Below are positions 1-10,960 of a stretch of DNA of 64,000 nt, piece after piece. The stretch comes from Nymphaea colorata (Eukaryota > Streptophyta > Magnoliopsida > Nymphaeales > Nymphaeaceae). Under the pieces are notes generated by a model. It worked only from the letters and a program-made list of their open reading frames with translations. It did not search any database and was not told the origin of the DNA. Both the position numbers and the translations under genes were made by a program. The stretch's first letter is position 1. Every line of letters starts with the position of its first letter. The stretch covers positions 1,118,001-1,182,000 of the forward strand of contig NC_045141.1 in assembly GCF_008831285.2 (NCBI RefSeq), written 5' to 3'.

Positions 1-1201
1 ATTGACCTTGTGCAAAATATTGTCCATGAATTTTTAGTGCAGGAGCAAAATGCTAGGATTGGCCATCCTGTGGTGCCTGATGGGCAACTGCCTGATGAGA
101 GTAGGACGTTGGCTTCTGTTTCTTCTGTTTCTTATGCTTCTCAGCTTGCAGTGGCAAATGTTATGGATGGATATCTTTTGGAGATTGCCCATGATCCCAA
201 TCTTCCTGTAGCCAAGTTTATTGATCTGGCTGAGATGCTACCAGATACTGCACGCCCTGTTCATGATGGGCTTTTATCAAGCAATCGACAGGTATCTTAA
301 GGTATGCTACTCTTTGTTAAACCTTCCTTCTTATTGAACATGAGGCTAAACAATTACAGTAAGTCGTTTGAACAAGAAGTTATGCAATGTTGCATAAATT
401 CAAGTTTTCAACTTGAATAACATTTAAAGATGGAGACCCTAAAAATATATTCGGAAATCACACTCTCTCTCATTTCTGTATTCAGTATTTGCCATCCAAG
501 AAAACAATTTTTAAACTTCAGAACAGTTTGAATTTGGAATAATTGTGAATAACAAATTATTGAAGAAAGAAGAAATCTTCTCACTGCACATAGTGGTTGA
601 GATGCGTTCTCTGATTCTTTGAGTGTATTTGTATCTGTAGGAGCATTCTGGTATAAGCAAGGGTGATAAGAAGAGGCTGTGCAGTCTGATGGACTGTAAG
701 AAACTGTCAGCTGCAGCATGTAGCCATGCCGTCCAGAACGATAGACTTCCCCTACGTGTGGTGGTCCAAGTGTTGTTCTTTGAACAGGCAAGGGGAGGAG
801 CTGCTGGTGGAATTGGGGTGACAGGTATGCCTAGTACACTGAGGACCTTCCTACCTGAGAATGGTGGATCCCATGGGATTTCGAGGACAGCCACAATCAA
901 CAAAGAGGATGACTGGGATGGAACACTTATAACATCAGCTGAGCTAAGGACCATTAAAGGGGACTTGACATCCGTGAGGGTTGGAGTGGACAAGACTGAC
1001 ATTACAGATGCAAAACATGCTGAGAGAGTGAGAAGCAAGGTGAGAGGGATTCTCAAGTCCAAGAAGATCTTTATTAAGCTCTGGTCAAGCAAAGAGGAGG
1101 GTAAAAATAGCATCTCTGATACATCAAAAAGCCCAGTTTCTACTCATCCAGAAGAGGTCAAATCTACTTCGTCTAGGAATGGCAGGTATTCCATATCATA
1201 G
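1..1201 (+). CDS. NPY/NPH3-family protein, 3' two exons (5' end outside window)
   Basis: This is the C-terminal part of an NPH3-domain protein, most like the NPY (NAKED PINS IN YUC) subgroup. Family members are plant BTB-NPH3 proteins that work with AGC kinases in auxin transport and organ formation at the plasma membrane. Exon 1 (1-301) encodes the NPH3 stretch ANVMDGYLLEIAHDPNLPVA followed by KFIDLAEMLPD and ARPVHDGL. The intron (302-640) starts GTATGC and ends CTGTAG. Exon 2 (641-1201) encodes KKRLCSLMDCKKLS and RLPLRVVVQVLFFEQ, both family signatures, then a low-complexity tail with WSSKEEGK that resembles NPY C-termini. Stop is TAG at 1199-1201. Between DGL and the donor, the open frame of exon 1 shifts by one base in the T run 272-275. 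The shifted frame reads YQAIDRYLK and joins exon 2 in phase. The family assignment is firm; whether the gene is functional is not. Confidence 0.88.
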
Positions 1202-2539
1202 GGGAAGTGCAAGAAAATGGTTGTGGGCAGAAGAAGGCTCTAGTGTTCTCATCGGTTTTGGGTTGAGACGGGAGTTAAAATTCTATGAGATCTAATCTCC
1301 AGTTGTTTCTCAGCAGCCCAAGAATTAGAAGATCATATCCACGAAGGTGAGAGGTTTTGACGTAGATTCCTTTGTTTTTTTAACCTCACGTGAAAATGTT
1401 GTTGGCTATTTACAAGGTATGGCCTAATTTTAATGTACTAGCAGTTAATTTCGTTGATGGCAAATCTCCTTGTGCACTAAATGAGCGTCGTTCTTTCTGA
1501 AAGTGAGGAAAATGACTATTTTCTCCATGAACATTTTCTACCTGCCAACTCAAGACATCAATGGCTATCGTGCCTTATTGAAGGTCCTCCCTTGCCCACT
1601 TAGAAAGTCCATCTACTGCTTCAATCTTGCATGTATCGGATTAACGTGCAAACATCTTTGATGTTACAGTTAGTCGGAAACTCGAGCTGCATAGGGTTCT
1701 TGCTATTCAAGTGAGTACCTAGAAATTTTGTTCCAGTGCACTTAAGTCAAAACAGCTTCTGCCGAGGGGTTACCCCACTTTATTAACAAAAAATTTATGT
1801 ACAGGAACAAGATGGAGGCCAGCGCCTTGATACACAGAAATTATAAAAATAAGGACACTGTCCTCAAAGGCCTCACCACTTCTTATACGAGGCAGACACA
1901 GGTGTGAGGCTGTGAGCATTAGCACTCGAGCAGCTGCAGATGAAGGCAAGGACTAATGTGAAAGTTTGGACGCAGTTAACTGACTAATGCCTAACTGCTG
2001 AAATCGCAGACCTTTGTCCAGAAGTCTAAACCAATCTGGAGACTCCTTTACTGCGGTACTGGACCAAAATCTTCCGCTTCCTTATCTTTAAGCATATTAT
2101 CGAACACCGATTAAGACACCAGGCCACCTCTTGATACCACTCTCCGAAGTAACCATCAGCAAGCTGAGTCCATTTAGAGACACCCTACACTCTTCTCCAT
2201 GTAGCATCTGTAACAAGAGCGGCAACAGCAGCCGACATGGATCTCGCGCAGGTAACAATCGGAAGGTTAAGGTCCATGCCTTCCTTCAACTAAACATTTT
2301 GCAAAGGAGAACTGTTTGCACATAAGATTTGACTGCTCCACGTGTCTATTATTCAATAGTTGACTTATTTCCATTTGAATTGCATGGAATTTTCAGAGAG
2401 ATGAGACTTTACTTGTTGAGGTTTCACTGTCCATGACGCATTTACTAAGAGGGTAATCAAATCAAGGACTAAGCTTTATCTTTTTATTTGTCAAATTATT
2501 TAAAAGTCATCTTAATCCTAATGCAAGAACAAAGCAATT
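1202..2539. other. 3' flank of the NPY-like gene, no gene recognised
   Basis: The first few hundred bases are likely 3' UTR of the NPY-like gene. About 1740-2330 has more balanced composition, and its minus strand gives short readable stretches (for example WTQLADGYFGEWYQEV at about 2125-2175) broken by stops. That looks like an old coding relic I could not name. The rest is AT-rich with nothing supported. Confidence 0.4.
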
Positions 2540-3043
2540 GTGCCCTAAATCTGAAAGTAATGTTTTATTGAAAATTTAATTTGACCCTAGGACTTAGACT
2601 TCATAATTATATCTCATTATATTATTCTCATTTGTCATCACAGATCATTCAACAACTTACCTATGTCACATGATGCATGCATATCAAATCTTTGAGGCCT
2701 TTAGAAATGTGCCCTAAATCTTGACAGAAATGTTTATGAAAATTTAATTTGACCTCAGAACTTAGACTTCATAATTATATCTCACTATATTATTCTCATT
2801 TGTCATCACAGATCACACAACAACTCACCTATGTCGCATGATGCGTGCATATCAAATCTTTGAGGCCTTTAGAAATGTGCCTTAAATCTTGAAAATAATG
2901 TTTAATGAATTTAATTTGACCTCAGAACTTAGACTTCATAATTATATCTCATTATATTATTCTCAATTGTTATCACAGATCATGCAACAACTTACCTATG
3001 TCACATGATGCAAGCATATCAAATCTTTGAGGCCTTTAGAAAT
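2540..3043. repeat. Tandem satellite-like repeat, 3 copies of ~168 bp
   Basis: Three head-to-tail copies start at 2540, 2709 and 2877, giving spacings of 169 and 168 bp. Each begins GTGCC(C/T)TAAATCT, passes through CTTAGACTTCATAATTATAT and CACAGATCA, and ends TTTGAGGCCTTTAGAAAT. Copies differ by scattered substitutions and 1-3 bp indels. Nothing similar was seen elsewhere in the window. The period is in the range of plant satellite monomers, but three copies do not make an array. Confidence 0.9.
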
Positions 3044-3639
3044 TTATTTTGAAATACTTGTGCATTTTGAAATTCCTTTTTAAAGCATGAATACAAATTT
3101 AAAAAATGATGTGCCTAATTAGAATTTAATCAAGTTTGGATTACTCTTTATAACCTAAGTTATTACTTGGAGTACGGTACTAAACTTAACTTGTTTAGAT
3201 TATTATTAGAGGTGAATTGTGTCTTCTAGTGATATAAATGTGTTTAAATTGAAATCAATGCATACCTGATTTAGTTTACCTTATTTGAGGATTTCAAGGA
3301 TAATTATTTACTCCCACATCAAAATTAAGGGATTAATTATCCTTGAGTCTTAATAAAGTTTAATGCATAAAGATACGTCTTAACAATGCAATGATGAAAA
3401 TAAACTAGACTGCATGCGTAAATCAAATATCACAAGTAAACTAAATGAAATGCATCAATTAACAGTAAACTAAGTGAAATGCACACACATCGATTAAATA
3501 TTAATAAATTAAATAAAATGCATGGATAAGTTAAAATAAGCATAGGCCAAAGCTAAGTGCACGAATAAAAGATTAAATATTAGCTAAATGAAAGGCATAG
3601 ATCTAATCACAGGCCAAATGAAATAAAACGATTGATATC
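3044..3639. other. AT-rich intergenic DNA
   Basis: AT-rich sequence with recurring AAATGCA/TAAACTAAATGAAATGCA-like words between about 3390 and 3610. I see no gene or mobile-element terminus. Confidence 0.4.
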
Positions 3640-3919
3640 TTAGAGAGAGAAATGAAGAGTGAGAAAAAGACATAGAAAGAGGAAGAGATGGATAGATAGA
3701 GATAGAGAAAAATGAAGGAAATAAAGGAAGATGGAAATGGAGAAAGAAAAGGGGAGTTGAGAGAGAGAGGAAGAGAGAGAAATCGAGGGAGAAAAAAGAG
3801 AAATGAAGAGAGAGAGAGGGAGAAAGAGAAAGAGGAACATAGAATGAGAGAAAAAGAGAAAATTATATAAAAAAATAGAGAAATAGGGAGAGAAGAAGAG
3901 GGAAAATAGAGAGAGATAA

Positions 3920-3950
<31 letters not shown>

Positions 3951-4007
3951 GAGAAAGAGAGATAAAGAGGAGAAGAGAAATAAAGAGAGACAAAAATGGA
4001 GGGAAAT

Positions 4008-4045
<38 letters not shown>
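3640..4045. repeat. Polypurine (GA-rich) low-complexity tract
   Basis: About 400 bases are almost entirely A and G on the plus strand, ending in an uninterrupted (GA)n run at about 4011-4042. Any minus-strand open frame here is only Ser/Leu low complexity (SLSLSL) and is not a gene. The tract abuts the point where the minus-strand gypsy integrase sequence stops. Confidence 0.9.
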
Positions 4046-4775
4046 TGAATAGAGGTATGCTGCTAGAGTATAAATTGATGGTGCGTGTAATTGATATTTA
4101 ATGCACTTTTTAATGAATTGATGACAATCTTTTTGCATAATGGGTCAATAGTATATTTTCCTCACTATTTGTTTGATGAAGGTTTGATATCCTATATATC
4201 GTCCACAAATTCCTTTTTGAGCTTCTTGAATAACTTCTAATGCCTCTTGCTTGTCGAGACATCTTGCATATTCTGCACTAAACCTTCTTTCATATAGGAA
4301 GGAGGTTGGCAACTCGATTGATGGGGTCCACCACATCAAAGGCATGAATAGTTGGGGCATGCATTTGACATTTCAAACATTTCTCAACAATGTCAATGCT
4401 TGGATGGCTAATAATATCTTGCTCGAATGATCTGTTTTGTGATCATCTGATAACCCACATGGACTCCACATATACCTTCATGAGCCTTCTTGATAAATTC
4501 TATGGCTTCTTCTTTGTCTAAGCATCATGCTAACTATGAAATCAAGTCTCCTTTGAAAAGTACTCCTGCCAAGATGAAATATTGGAAGAAAATTTTTGAA
4601 TGACACATCTTTTACTTTTAGGTAAATATGAAGGAAATTCTCATGTTTCACTGTAGTCCTTGATGTTCCAATACCATGAGGCTTCTTTGTCTATGACTTG
4701 ATTTATTTTCTTTAAAGGCTGATATGCAGGTTGTCTAACTCTGTGGACTTCAAAATCCCAACAAGGTTAAATTCT
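4046..4775 (-). pseudogene. Ty3/gypsy pol relic: pre-integrase linker and integrase zinc-binding region
   Basis: Read on the minus strand, 4360-4145 encodes LDKQEALEVIQEAQKGICG, and 4138-4050 encodes MQKDCHQFIKKCIKYQLHAP. Together these are the HHCC zinc-binding entry of a gypsy integrase (KxEAxxVIxEAHxGxCG ... MxKDCxxFVKxCxxCQ). Upstream, 4775-4547 encodes the linker ending FILAGVLFKR-like, typical of the RNase H-integrase junction. Frameshifts and stops are present. The coding sequence ends abruptly in the GA tract at about 4045, so the catalytic core of integrase is missing. This piece continues at 7949 after an insertion. Confidence 0.8.
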
Positions 4776-7700
4776 TGTTCGCATCCCCAAAATTCATTTT
4801 TGTTTTTGGAGTGCTCCAAAAAAAATGATGTTTTGTTTTGAAATGAGAAATAAAGGAACTCAGTTGTCGGTGCGAGAATCGACCATTTCGTGCGCCTTTG
4901 CTGTGGGTAATCAATCAAAGTATGTTTTATCTTTGATGCATTTCGTTTTGGTCTAAACATCTTCTTCATTTTAAATGCGGTGTTGTGTTTGAGAAAATGT
5001 TGAAGATTTGATGTTTTAAACTTTTTGAAAAAATTCTTGAAGAATCACTTGAGAGTGTAAAATATTTTGATTTGAGAAAATCTTGAATTGAGAAAATCTT
5101 GAACTGAGAAATCTTTACAAGTACCATTTGGAAAACTTGGGAAATCATTTTTGAAGTGGATTTAATGTTCTTTTAAGACTTTAAGTAGGTTTATGTTTTA
5201 CTCTGATTTGATTACTACATAGTTAGAGTTTCATCTCATTTTGCTTAAGTTCTTTTGTAGAGGTGTCTGTGATCATAAGTGATGTTAAGTGAGTGTGAAT
5301 GCATGAATGCATTGGTCATACATGATTAAAAGAGAATAATTCATTCATACCATAACATTCATTTAAAAGCATTCCTACCATCACATGCATCTAAGTTTCT
5401 CATTTTTATTTATAAGAATGTCATAAATATTGTTATAAGAAAACAAAAGTTTTGAAAATAAAAGGGAGTTGTAGACCATCAAGCATGATTTCAATATTGG
5501 GTCATTATTTGATTTTTTGTCTTAGTGAAGTCGTTAAATAGGAAGTTAAAACCTTAGATCTTTGGAGAAAAATATCCAAAAAAATGAAATACTCCCATAG
5601 AAAGAAAGAGAGAGAGAAAGAGATTTTATAAATCACTAAATGAAAGATTTTAAAAGAGAGAGATACATATCTTTATATGTATTTTATATGTATATACGTA
5701 CATGTATATATGTATATGTATATATATATGTTCACATATATATGTGAAAATTTATGAAAATGAAGTATTAACTTAAAAAAGGAGGAAAAAAAGATCTTAA
5801 AAGAGAGAGAGAGAGAGAGAGAGAGATGCACATGTACATGTACATGCTATCATAGACAGGCGTATATGAAAGTTTATACAAAAAATGTATTGACTCGACA
5901 CAAAGAGATTTTAGAGGAAAAAAGATAGAAATGTATATATATATATATATATATAAAATTTGTAGCAAAAGATATTTAACTTAAAAAATAGAAAGATTCT
6001 AGAGAAGAAAAATGGAACACACACATATGCATTCATGTGTAATGAAAATTCATAAATCAATACGTAGAACCATGGAGAGAGAAGGATAAAGAACATCATC
6101 ATGTGCACATATACGTATTTAACATGTATATATGCATATATCTTCATGAGATTAGAAATCAAGAATGACTTGAAAATATCCGACTTTGATTTTTATATAG
6201 GCCGAAGAGGAACTTGGCTCATGCAAAAGCCTAAGCTAAGTCTCCAAAGTCTCATTAAAGAGTGTCATTGATTTCGAAAATCTTTTGAAAAGCACGATTT
6301 CAAATATTTTAGATATTAACATAAAACATTATTATTTTGTTTTTTATAAGGGAATATATTTCTTCCACCATTGGGTACGAAAGAAAATCGAGCAATAAGA
6401 CACTCAATAGGGTTCCTAATCAGACAATTAAGAAGGAAAGTGAACATAAGAATGACATTTATATGTTCGTGGATGGCTTTCCCAGGTTGGATAAACTCCA
6501 ACCTCAAAATCAACACAATAATAGAGAAGAACCTCAACCCAAACACTCATTCTTACCGTTCATTCATATATAAATGGAAAAATCAATCAACTATACATGA
6601 ATAATATCTCAAAACAAAGCAAGATTCAAGAAAAAAGAGAACATGTTTCCATCATAAAATAAAATATCATTTCACTTTCTCATGCTCTCAGTGCACTCAA
6701 GAACAACTCTTAACTCCGAAGTGAAGATTTGAGAGCTATCTCATATAGTCATGGAGAGATGAAGAAGAGAAAAAATAAGAAAAAAAAAAGGATTGAAATG
6801 TTGATTACATACCTCTAAGAAGAATGATTTTAGGGAAATGAATATCCTTTCTTTGAATGATCCAAGATTCGCCTTGAGTCAAAGCTCCAAAATGATGAAG
6901 ATCCAAGTGATCTCCTTGTGCTCCCTTGAAGAACTGGAATTTGGAGAAGCTTGCTCCCAAGGTTGGAGAAGAAGAAGAGAAGAAGAAAATAATGAAGAAA
7001 GAGAGCCAAGTGAAAGCTCCAAGTCTTCAAGTGAATGCATTAGAGGTTCCCCAAGGGTTAGCTCATGCCAAAGAAGGAAGATTATGGAGGCATTTATAGG
7101 GAGTTTTGGAGCCAAAACTCAAAAATTGATTTTTTTTTTTAATTTGACAAGATTTTCATGCAAATTTCAAATATTTTTGAATTTATTTTCAAATTAAAAA
7201 AAAAAAGGTTTTGACTAAGTGAGATTAGCCATTAGCCCTGCAAATACTCCTTTAGGGTGTGGGTAGGGCTAATGCCCACCCAAAAAGCTCAAAACCGCAT
7301 CCCAAGGGTCGTTTTTTGCAAGAAAATGGGGCCTGCACAGTGGGCAGCCCCAGTTCGAGCGACGTTGCACGCCAGGCGCAATATCGCCCGACGCTTCGGA
7401 AATCCAAGCGCGGCAGCATGCGACGCACTACCGGGTGCTGCAGCAATCGCGCATGCGCGCGTTGCGCTATGCGTGATATTATGTAATTTAATTTTTTTAA
7501 AATCAAATAAAGTGAAACAAAAAACAGAGCTATTCATACATAAAAAAAGAACATTAAACCATTTTTTATTTAAAATATGTATCAAATTGGTTTTTGTTAC
7601 AAATGGGTGGTTGACCCCATTTTAAGTGACTTTGGACTCGTTTTAAATTTGAATTGGGTTCAATTGGTCGTCAACTCGTTCTAGCGCGCGACTTAGGCTT

Positions 7701-7948
7701 AAAAACACGTTTTAGCATGAGAACGAAGCATAAAACTGTGCACGAGCGCGCAATGCTCATCAATTCGAATTTTGTTGTCTTGATTTCAGTTTTGGGTTTT
7801 GAGTTTGAAATAATGAATTCAGGTCTAGACTTGGATTTTGTATCTTATTTGAATTCGAGAGTTGGACTTTGGATTTAAATCTCGCGTGTAAAGTCGAGTT
7901 TTTGAATTTGTGTTTGGATAAAAAATGCAGTTTTTTGGGGTGACAACG
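4776..7948. mobile_element. Solo-LTR-like insertion (3.17 kb) with 5 bp target duplication ATTCT
   Basis: The insertion interrupts gypsy pol. It starts TGTTCGCATCCCCAAAA and ends TTTTGGGGTGACAACG. The reverse complement of the end, CGTTGTCACCCCAAAA, nearly mirrors the start, so the termini are a short imperfect inverted repeat; a CA end has probably mutated to CG. ATTCT flanks both sides (4771-4775 and 7949-7953). A duplicate of the host sequence at about 8399-8420 preserves the uninterrupted site. I see no internal coding domain, so a solo LTR of a large gypsy element fits best. The interior is AT-rich with GA and TA/TG microsatellites (5580-6130) and a GC-rich island at about 7300-7480. Orientation is unknown. 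Confidence 0.72.
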
Positions 7949-8775
7949 ATTCTCTTAAATGCCATGACTGATCTCAAGCTCGCTAGCCCATTGGCAAACT
8001 GATTATGTTATCTCTTGTAGTAAAACAACTGGAATTCTTCAAATTTTTTAATAAGAAAATGGGTGGCCTCTTGGAAGGTTGTAAGGTTTGAATCTTTGGA
8101 TCTCAGCTCCTCATTCAGTTGGTTATGACTAACAGAGAATCACTAAATGCATGAGCTTTATTTACTTTAAAATCTAGCAGTCTCTTTTGAAAAGCACTCC
8201 TGCCAAGATGAAGTATTTGGAAGAAAATTTTTGAATGACACATCTTTTACTTTTTGGTAAATATGAAGAAAATTCTCATGTCTCAATGTAGTCCTTGATG
8301 TTCCAATACCATGAGGCTTCTTTGTCTATGACTTGATTTATTCTCTTTAAAGGCTGATATGCAGGCTATCCAACTCTGCGGACTTTAAAATCCCAACAAG
8401 GTTAAGTTCTCTTAAATGGCATGACTGATTATGCTACCTCTTGTATAAAACAAATGGAATTCTTCAAATTTTTTAATAAGAAAATGGGTGGCCTCTTGGT
8501 AGGTTGTATGATTTGAATCTTTGGCTCTTTGCTCCTCATTCAGTTGGTTATGACTAACAGAGAATTGCCAAATGCATGAGCTTCATTTACTTTAAAATCT
8601 AGCAATGTCTTCATTTCATAGATTAGTGCATTGTATTCTGTCATGTGACTCATGTTATGTGTGCAAAAGAAGTCAAGCTTGACGGAGTATAGTAGCATTT
8701 CTTTTTTTTGGAGTAAATGATGAGGACCACAATTCCTGCTTCTGCCATGTTCTTGGAGCAATCAAGACAGTTGTT
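7949..8775 (-). repeat. Tandem duplication of ~455-460 bp inside gypsy pol (RNase H plus linker)
   Basis: The segment 7949-8178 (starts ATTCTCTTAAATGCCATGAC) matches 8409-8607. The adjoining linker 8179-8407 matches 4547-4770 on the other side of the solo-LTR-like insertion. With the insertion removed, these are two head-to-tail copies of one ~455-460 bp unit. The minus-strand pol order therefore reads RNase H, linker, RNase H copy, linker copy, integrase. Confidence 0.82.
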
Positions 8776-10857
8776 TGGTTTATTTGAAAATTTTGTTCAT
8801 CTAGAAAGTCACTATTTATCTTGTGGAAAATCTACCAATTGATTTGCTAATGTTTAACCCTTTATAGATTTTTGTGACACATATTCCAAGTTGTACTACA
8901 TGAGAATGACTTGCCGCTTTGCTATTCTTTCATTGGAAAATGGTTGTTCTAAAATATACTTTAGTGGATTAAGCTTTGAGATGACCTTGACTTAGCAATG
9001 AGGTAATGTCTCAATTTTTGGCACATCCATACTAAGGCTAAACAAGTTTTTTCTATTATTGAGTATCATTTTTTTTACATTGAACAAAAGTATTTTTGAC
9101 ATAATATATAACATTTTTTATTTTACACCCCCTTTATATTTTGCCAAAAATCGTCTGCAACTGTAGTCATCCATAGAGATATACAATAGCAATGGTTGGT
9201 CCTGTACTAGAGGCTTTGAAACAAGAGGGTGAAGGAGATATCTTTTGATTTTCTCAAAAGATTGCTCACATTCTATCCCCATTCAAATTTTGCTCTTTTT
9301 CTCAATTACTGATTAAATTGCTTACATCTCATGACTAAGTTTGAAATAAACCTTCAGATGACCTGAATGTGCCCCTGCAGACTGCATAGTTCATCTTCAA
9401 GGCCAAATGGTATTCAGCAAGTTTTGAGGCTAAGATGGGCATGTCTTAATAAGTCCAAGCCAAGAGCCCTTGATGTTATTTTAAGTGGAAGAAGTTTGTC
9501 CTCTTCTTTTAGACTTATATTAGCTCAAATATGAAGGATCTTAGGATCTTCAACTATGCTAATATTTATTTTCTTTGTTAAAGACTTATGATCTCAAAAA
9601 AAGACTGACAAAGGAGGGATTCAAATCCATCCCTTATTGCAAAAGACCTAACACGTCCACCTAGGCTACATGGTGGTCTCGACAAAAACTATTGACTTGG
9701 TTGTTTGTCCCTTGTATCCTAATCAAGTACTCCCTGTTTGGCTAGGCAGGATCAAGGGCTCCATTCGTCCATCTTCCATCCATCCCAAAGCTTTATATGG
9801 CTCATAGCAATGTTTGAGGAGAAAGTGAAATCCCTACTTTATCTTCGAAAAGTTCTCATATGGAGGGTGATTCTTGATTCCTTACTCATTAATCCTGCCT
9901 CCGAATTTAAAATAAGCCGGTCCATGCCACTATACAACTAAGTTGACTTGTTGTTCATGATATGCCAATTTCAGCCATTCTAGGCTCTTGCTCAAGTCCA
10001 CTGATCTTTCTAGTAGATACTAGGAAATTGGATTGTATAGGCTGGCCCGGGTGTCATAGGGTGAGGTAGACGATCTTCTAGGTTTTTGACTAAAATAGTA
10101 GTGATCATTTCTCCTTTACTCGACTTAAGACACTGGTGTGGCGGAGGGAATAACATTGGCGTCATTGATCCATGGTCTACCAAGCATCAGGTTGTATAAT
10201 GATGGTACATTGACAATGTAAAAAATATATAATGCACAATATAATTGATTGAGAAGTCCAAGTAGATTATTCCTTTCATGGATGACTATGATTGTTGAAT
10301 CCATAAATGTTCAGATTATTTGGTGCGTACTCTTTTGCATGGACTCCTAAAGCTTTGGCTATCATTTTAGGACATATGTTGAGGCTGCTGCCCCATCAAT
10401 CAAGACATGGGAAACCGTCATTCCCCTAGTAAGCACAACACACAAGACATTTCTATGAAATTGGTGCAGCTTGGCAGGACATCATTTGAAAACATAATTG
10501 GTGCACTGGTCATTACAAAATTAACTGTCTCTACCATAGCTCCAAGGAAAGTATTGGGTTTGACTGTCACTTTGGTAAGCATGCTTTTCAATGCTTCGTT
10601 ATGCCAGAGATATGCCTTGATCGAATGCAAAATAAAGACTTTAGATATGACAATGAATGGCCTAGGAAGTCCTCTATCTTAAGTTGCCTTGGATGATCTA
10701 GGTTTGTCTTCATTCTCCTTCTTCTTCCTGCAAGCTAATCTAAAGATTGGTTTCTCATTATTTGGCTTGATTTTGATAGTTGATGTTTGCTTGGCCAGAG
10801 TTGAGACAAAGCAAGCTGGTGCTGACTCCTGAGGGTGGTGTTATCGTCACCATATAT
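7949..10857 (-). pseudogene. Ty3/gypsy (Tat-like) pol relic: protease, RT/RH junction, RNase H regions
   Basis: On the minus strand, in pol order, the pieces are as follows. At about 10640-10250 there is a degenerate protease region followed by the LGRPWI-like motif (LMLGRPWINDANVIPSA at about 10210-10150). At 9840-9720 a linker reads CYEPYKALGWMEDGRMEPL. At about 9420-9150 the RT-RNase H connection reads RFISNLVMRCKQF, then FEKIKRYLLHP and QPLLLYISMDD. At about 8760-8410 an RNase H region reads MTEYNALIYEMKTLLDFKVN, then FGNSLLVITNQLNEE. The catalytic RT palm with YxDD was not found between 9420 and 9720 and seems deleted. Many frameshifts show this is a relic. A second RNase H domain fits the Tat/Ogre group, but that assignment is inference. 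Confidence 0.75.
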
Positions 10858-10960
10858 CACTACAACAAAAAGCTATTTTAGGAATGAGTTCATAAGACCG
10901 GTTCTAGAACCGGTCCCTAATTCCAGTTTTTCCTATGTAAACAGATCCATTAACTCATGA
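10858..10960 (+). mobile_element. CACTA-type transposon terminus with subterminal palindrome
   Basis: The sequence CACTACAACAAAAAGC begins at 10858 and resembles the conserved ends of plant CACTA (En/Spm) elements. A perfect 20 bp palindrome, GACCGGTTCTAGAACCGGTC, follows at 10896-10915. CACTA subterminal regions usually carry such repeats. It begins exactly where the gypsy protease region ends, so it may mark an insertion boundary. I did not find the matching inverted end (TTTTTGTTGTAGTG) in the window, so the element is one-ended here or truncated. Confidence 0.5.

Noticed and set aside
408-1113. Minus-strand frames of 127 and 200 codons opposite the NPY exon
   Set aside because: Antisense shadows of a recognised exon on the plus strand.
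2460-3060. CRISPR-like array at the 168 bp repeats
   Set aside because: Units are long, contiguous and lack unique spacers. This is a satellite-type tandem repeat in a plant genome.
3640-4138. Minus-strand open frames of 91 and 117 codons rich in Ser/Leu
   Set aside because: They are translations of the GA-rich tract. Only the first ~38 codons of the shorter frame (MQKDCHQFIKKC) are real gypsy integrase text.
5768-6162. Minus-strand frames with IYIYIY and SLSLSL stretches
   Set aside because: Products of TA/TG and GA microsatellites inside the solo-LTR-like insertion.
7252-7625. Overlapping open frames on both strands in a GC-rich patch
   Set aside because: Several frames are open simultaneously, which is a compositional effect. 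None resembles a protein family.
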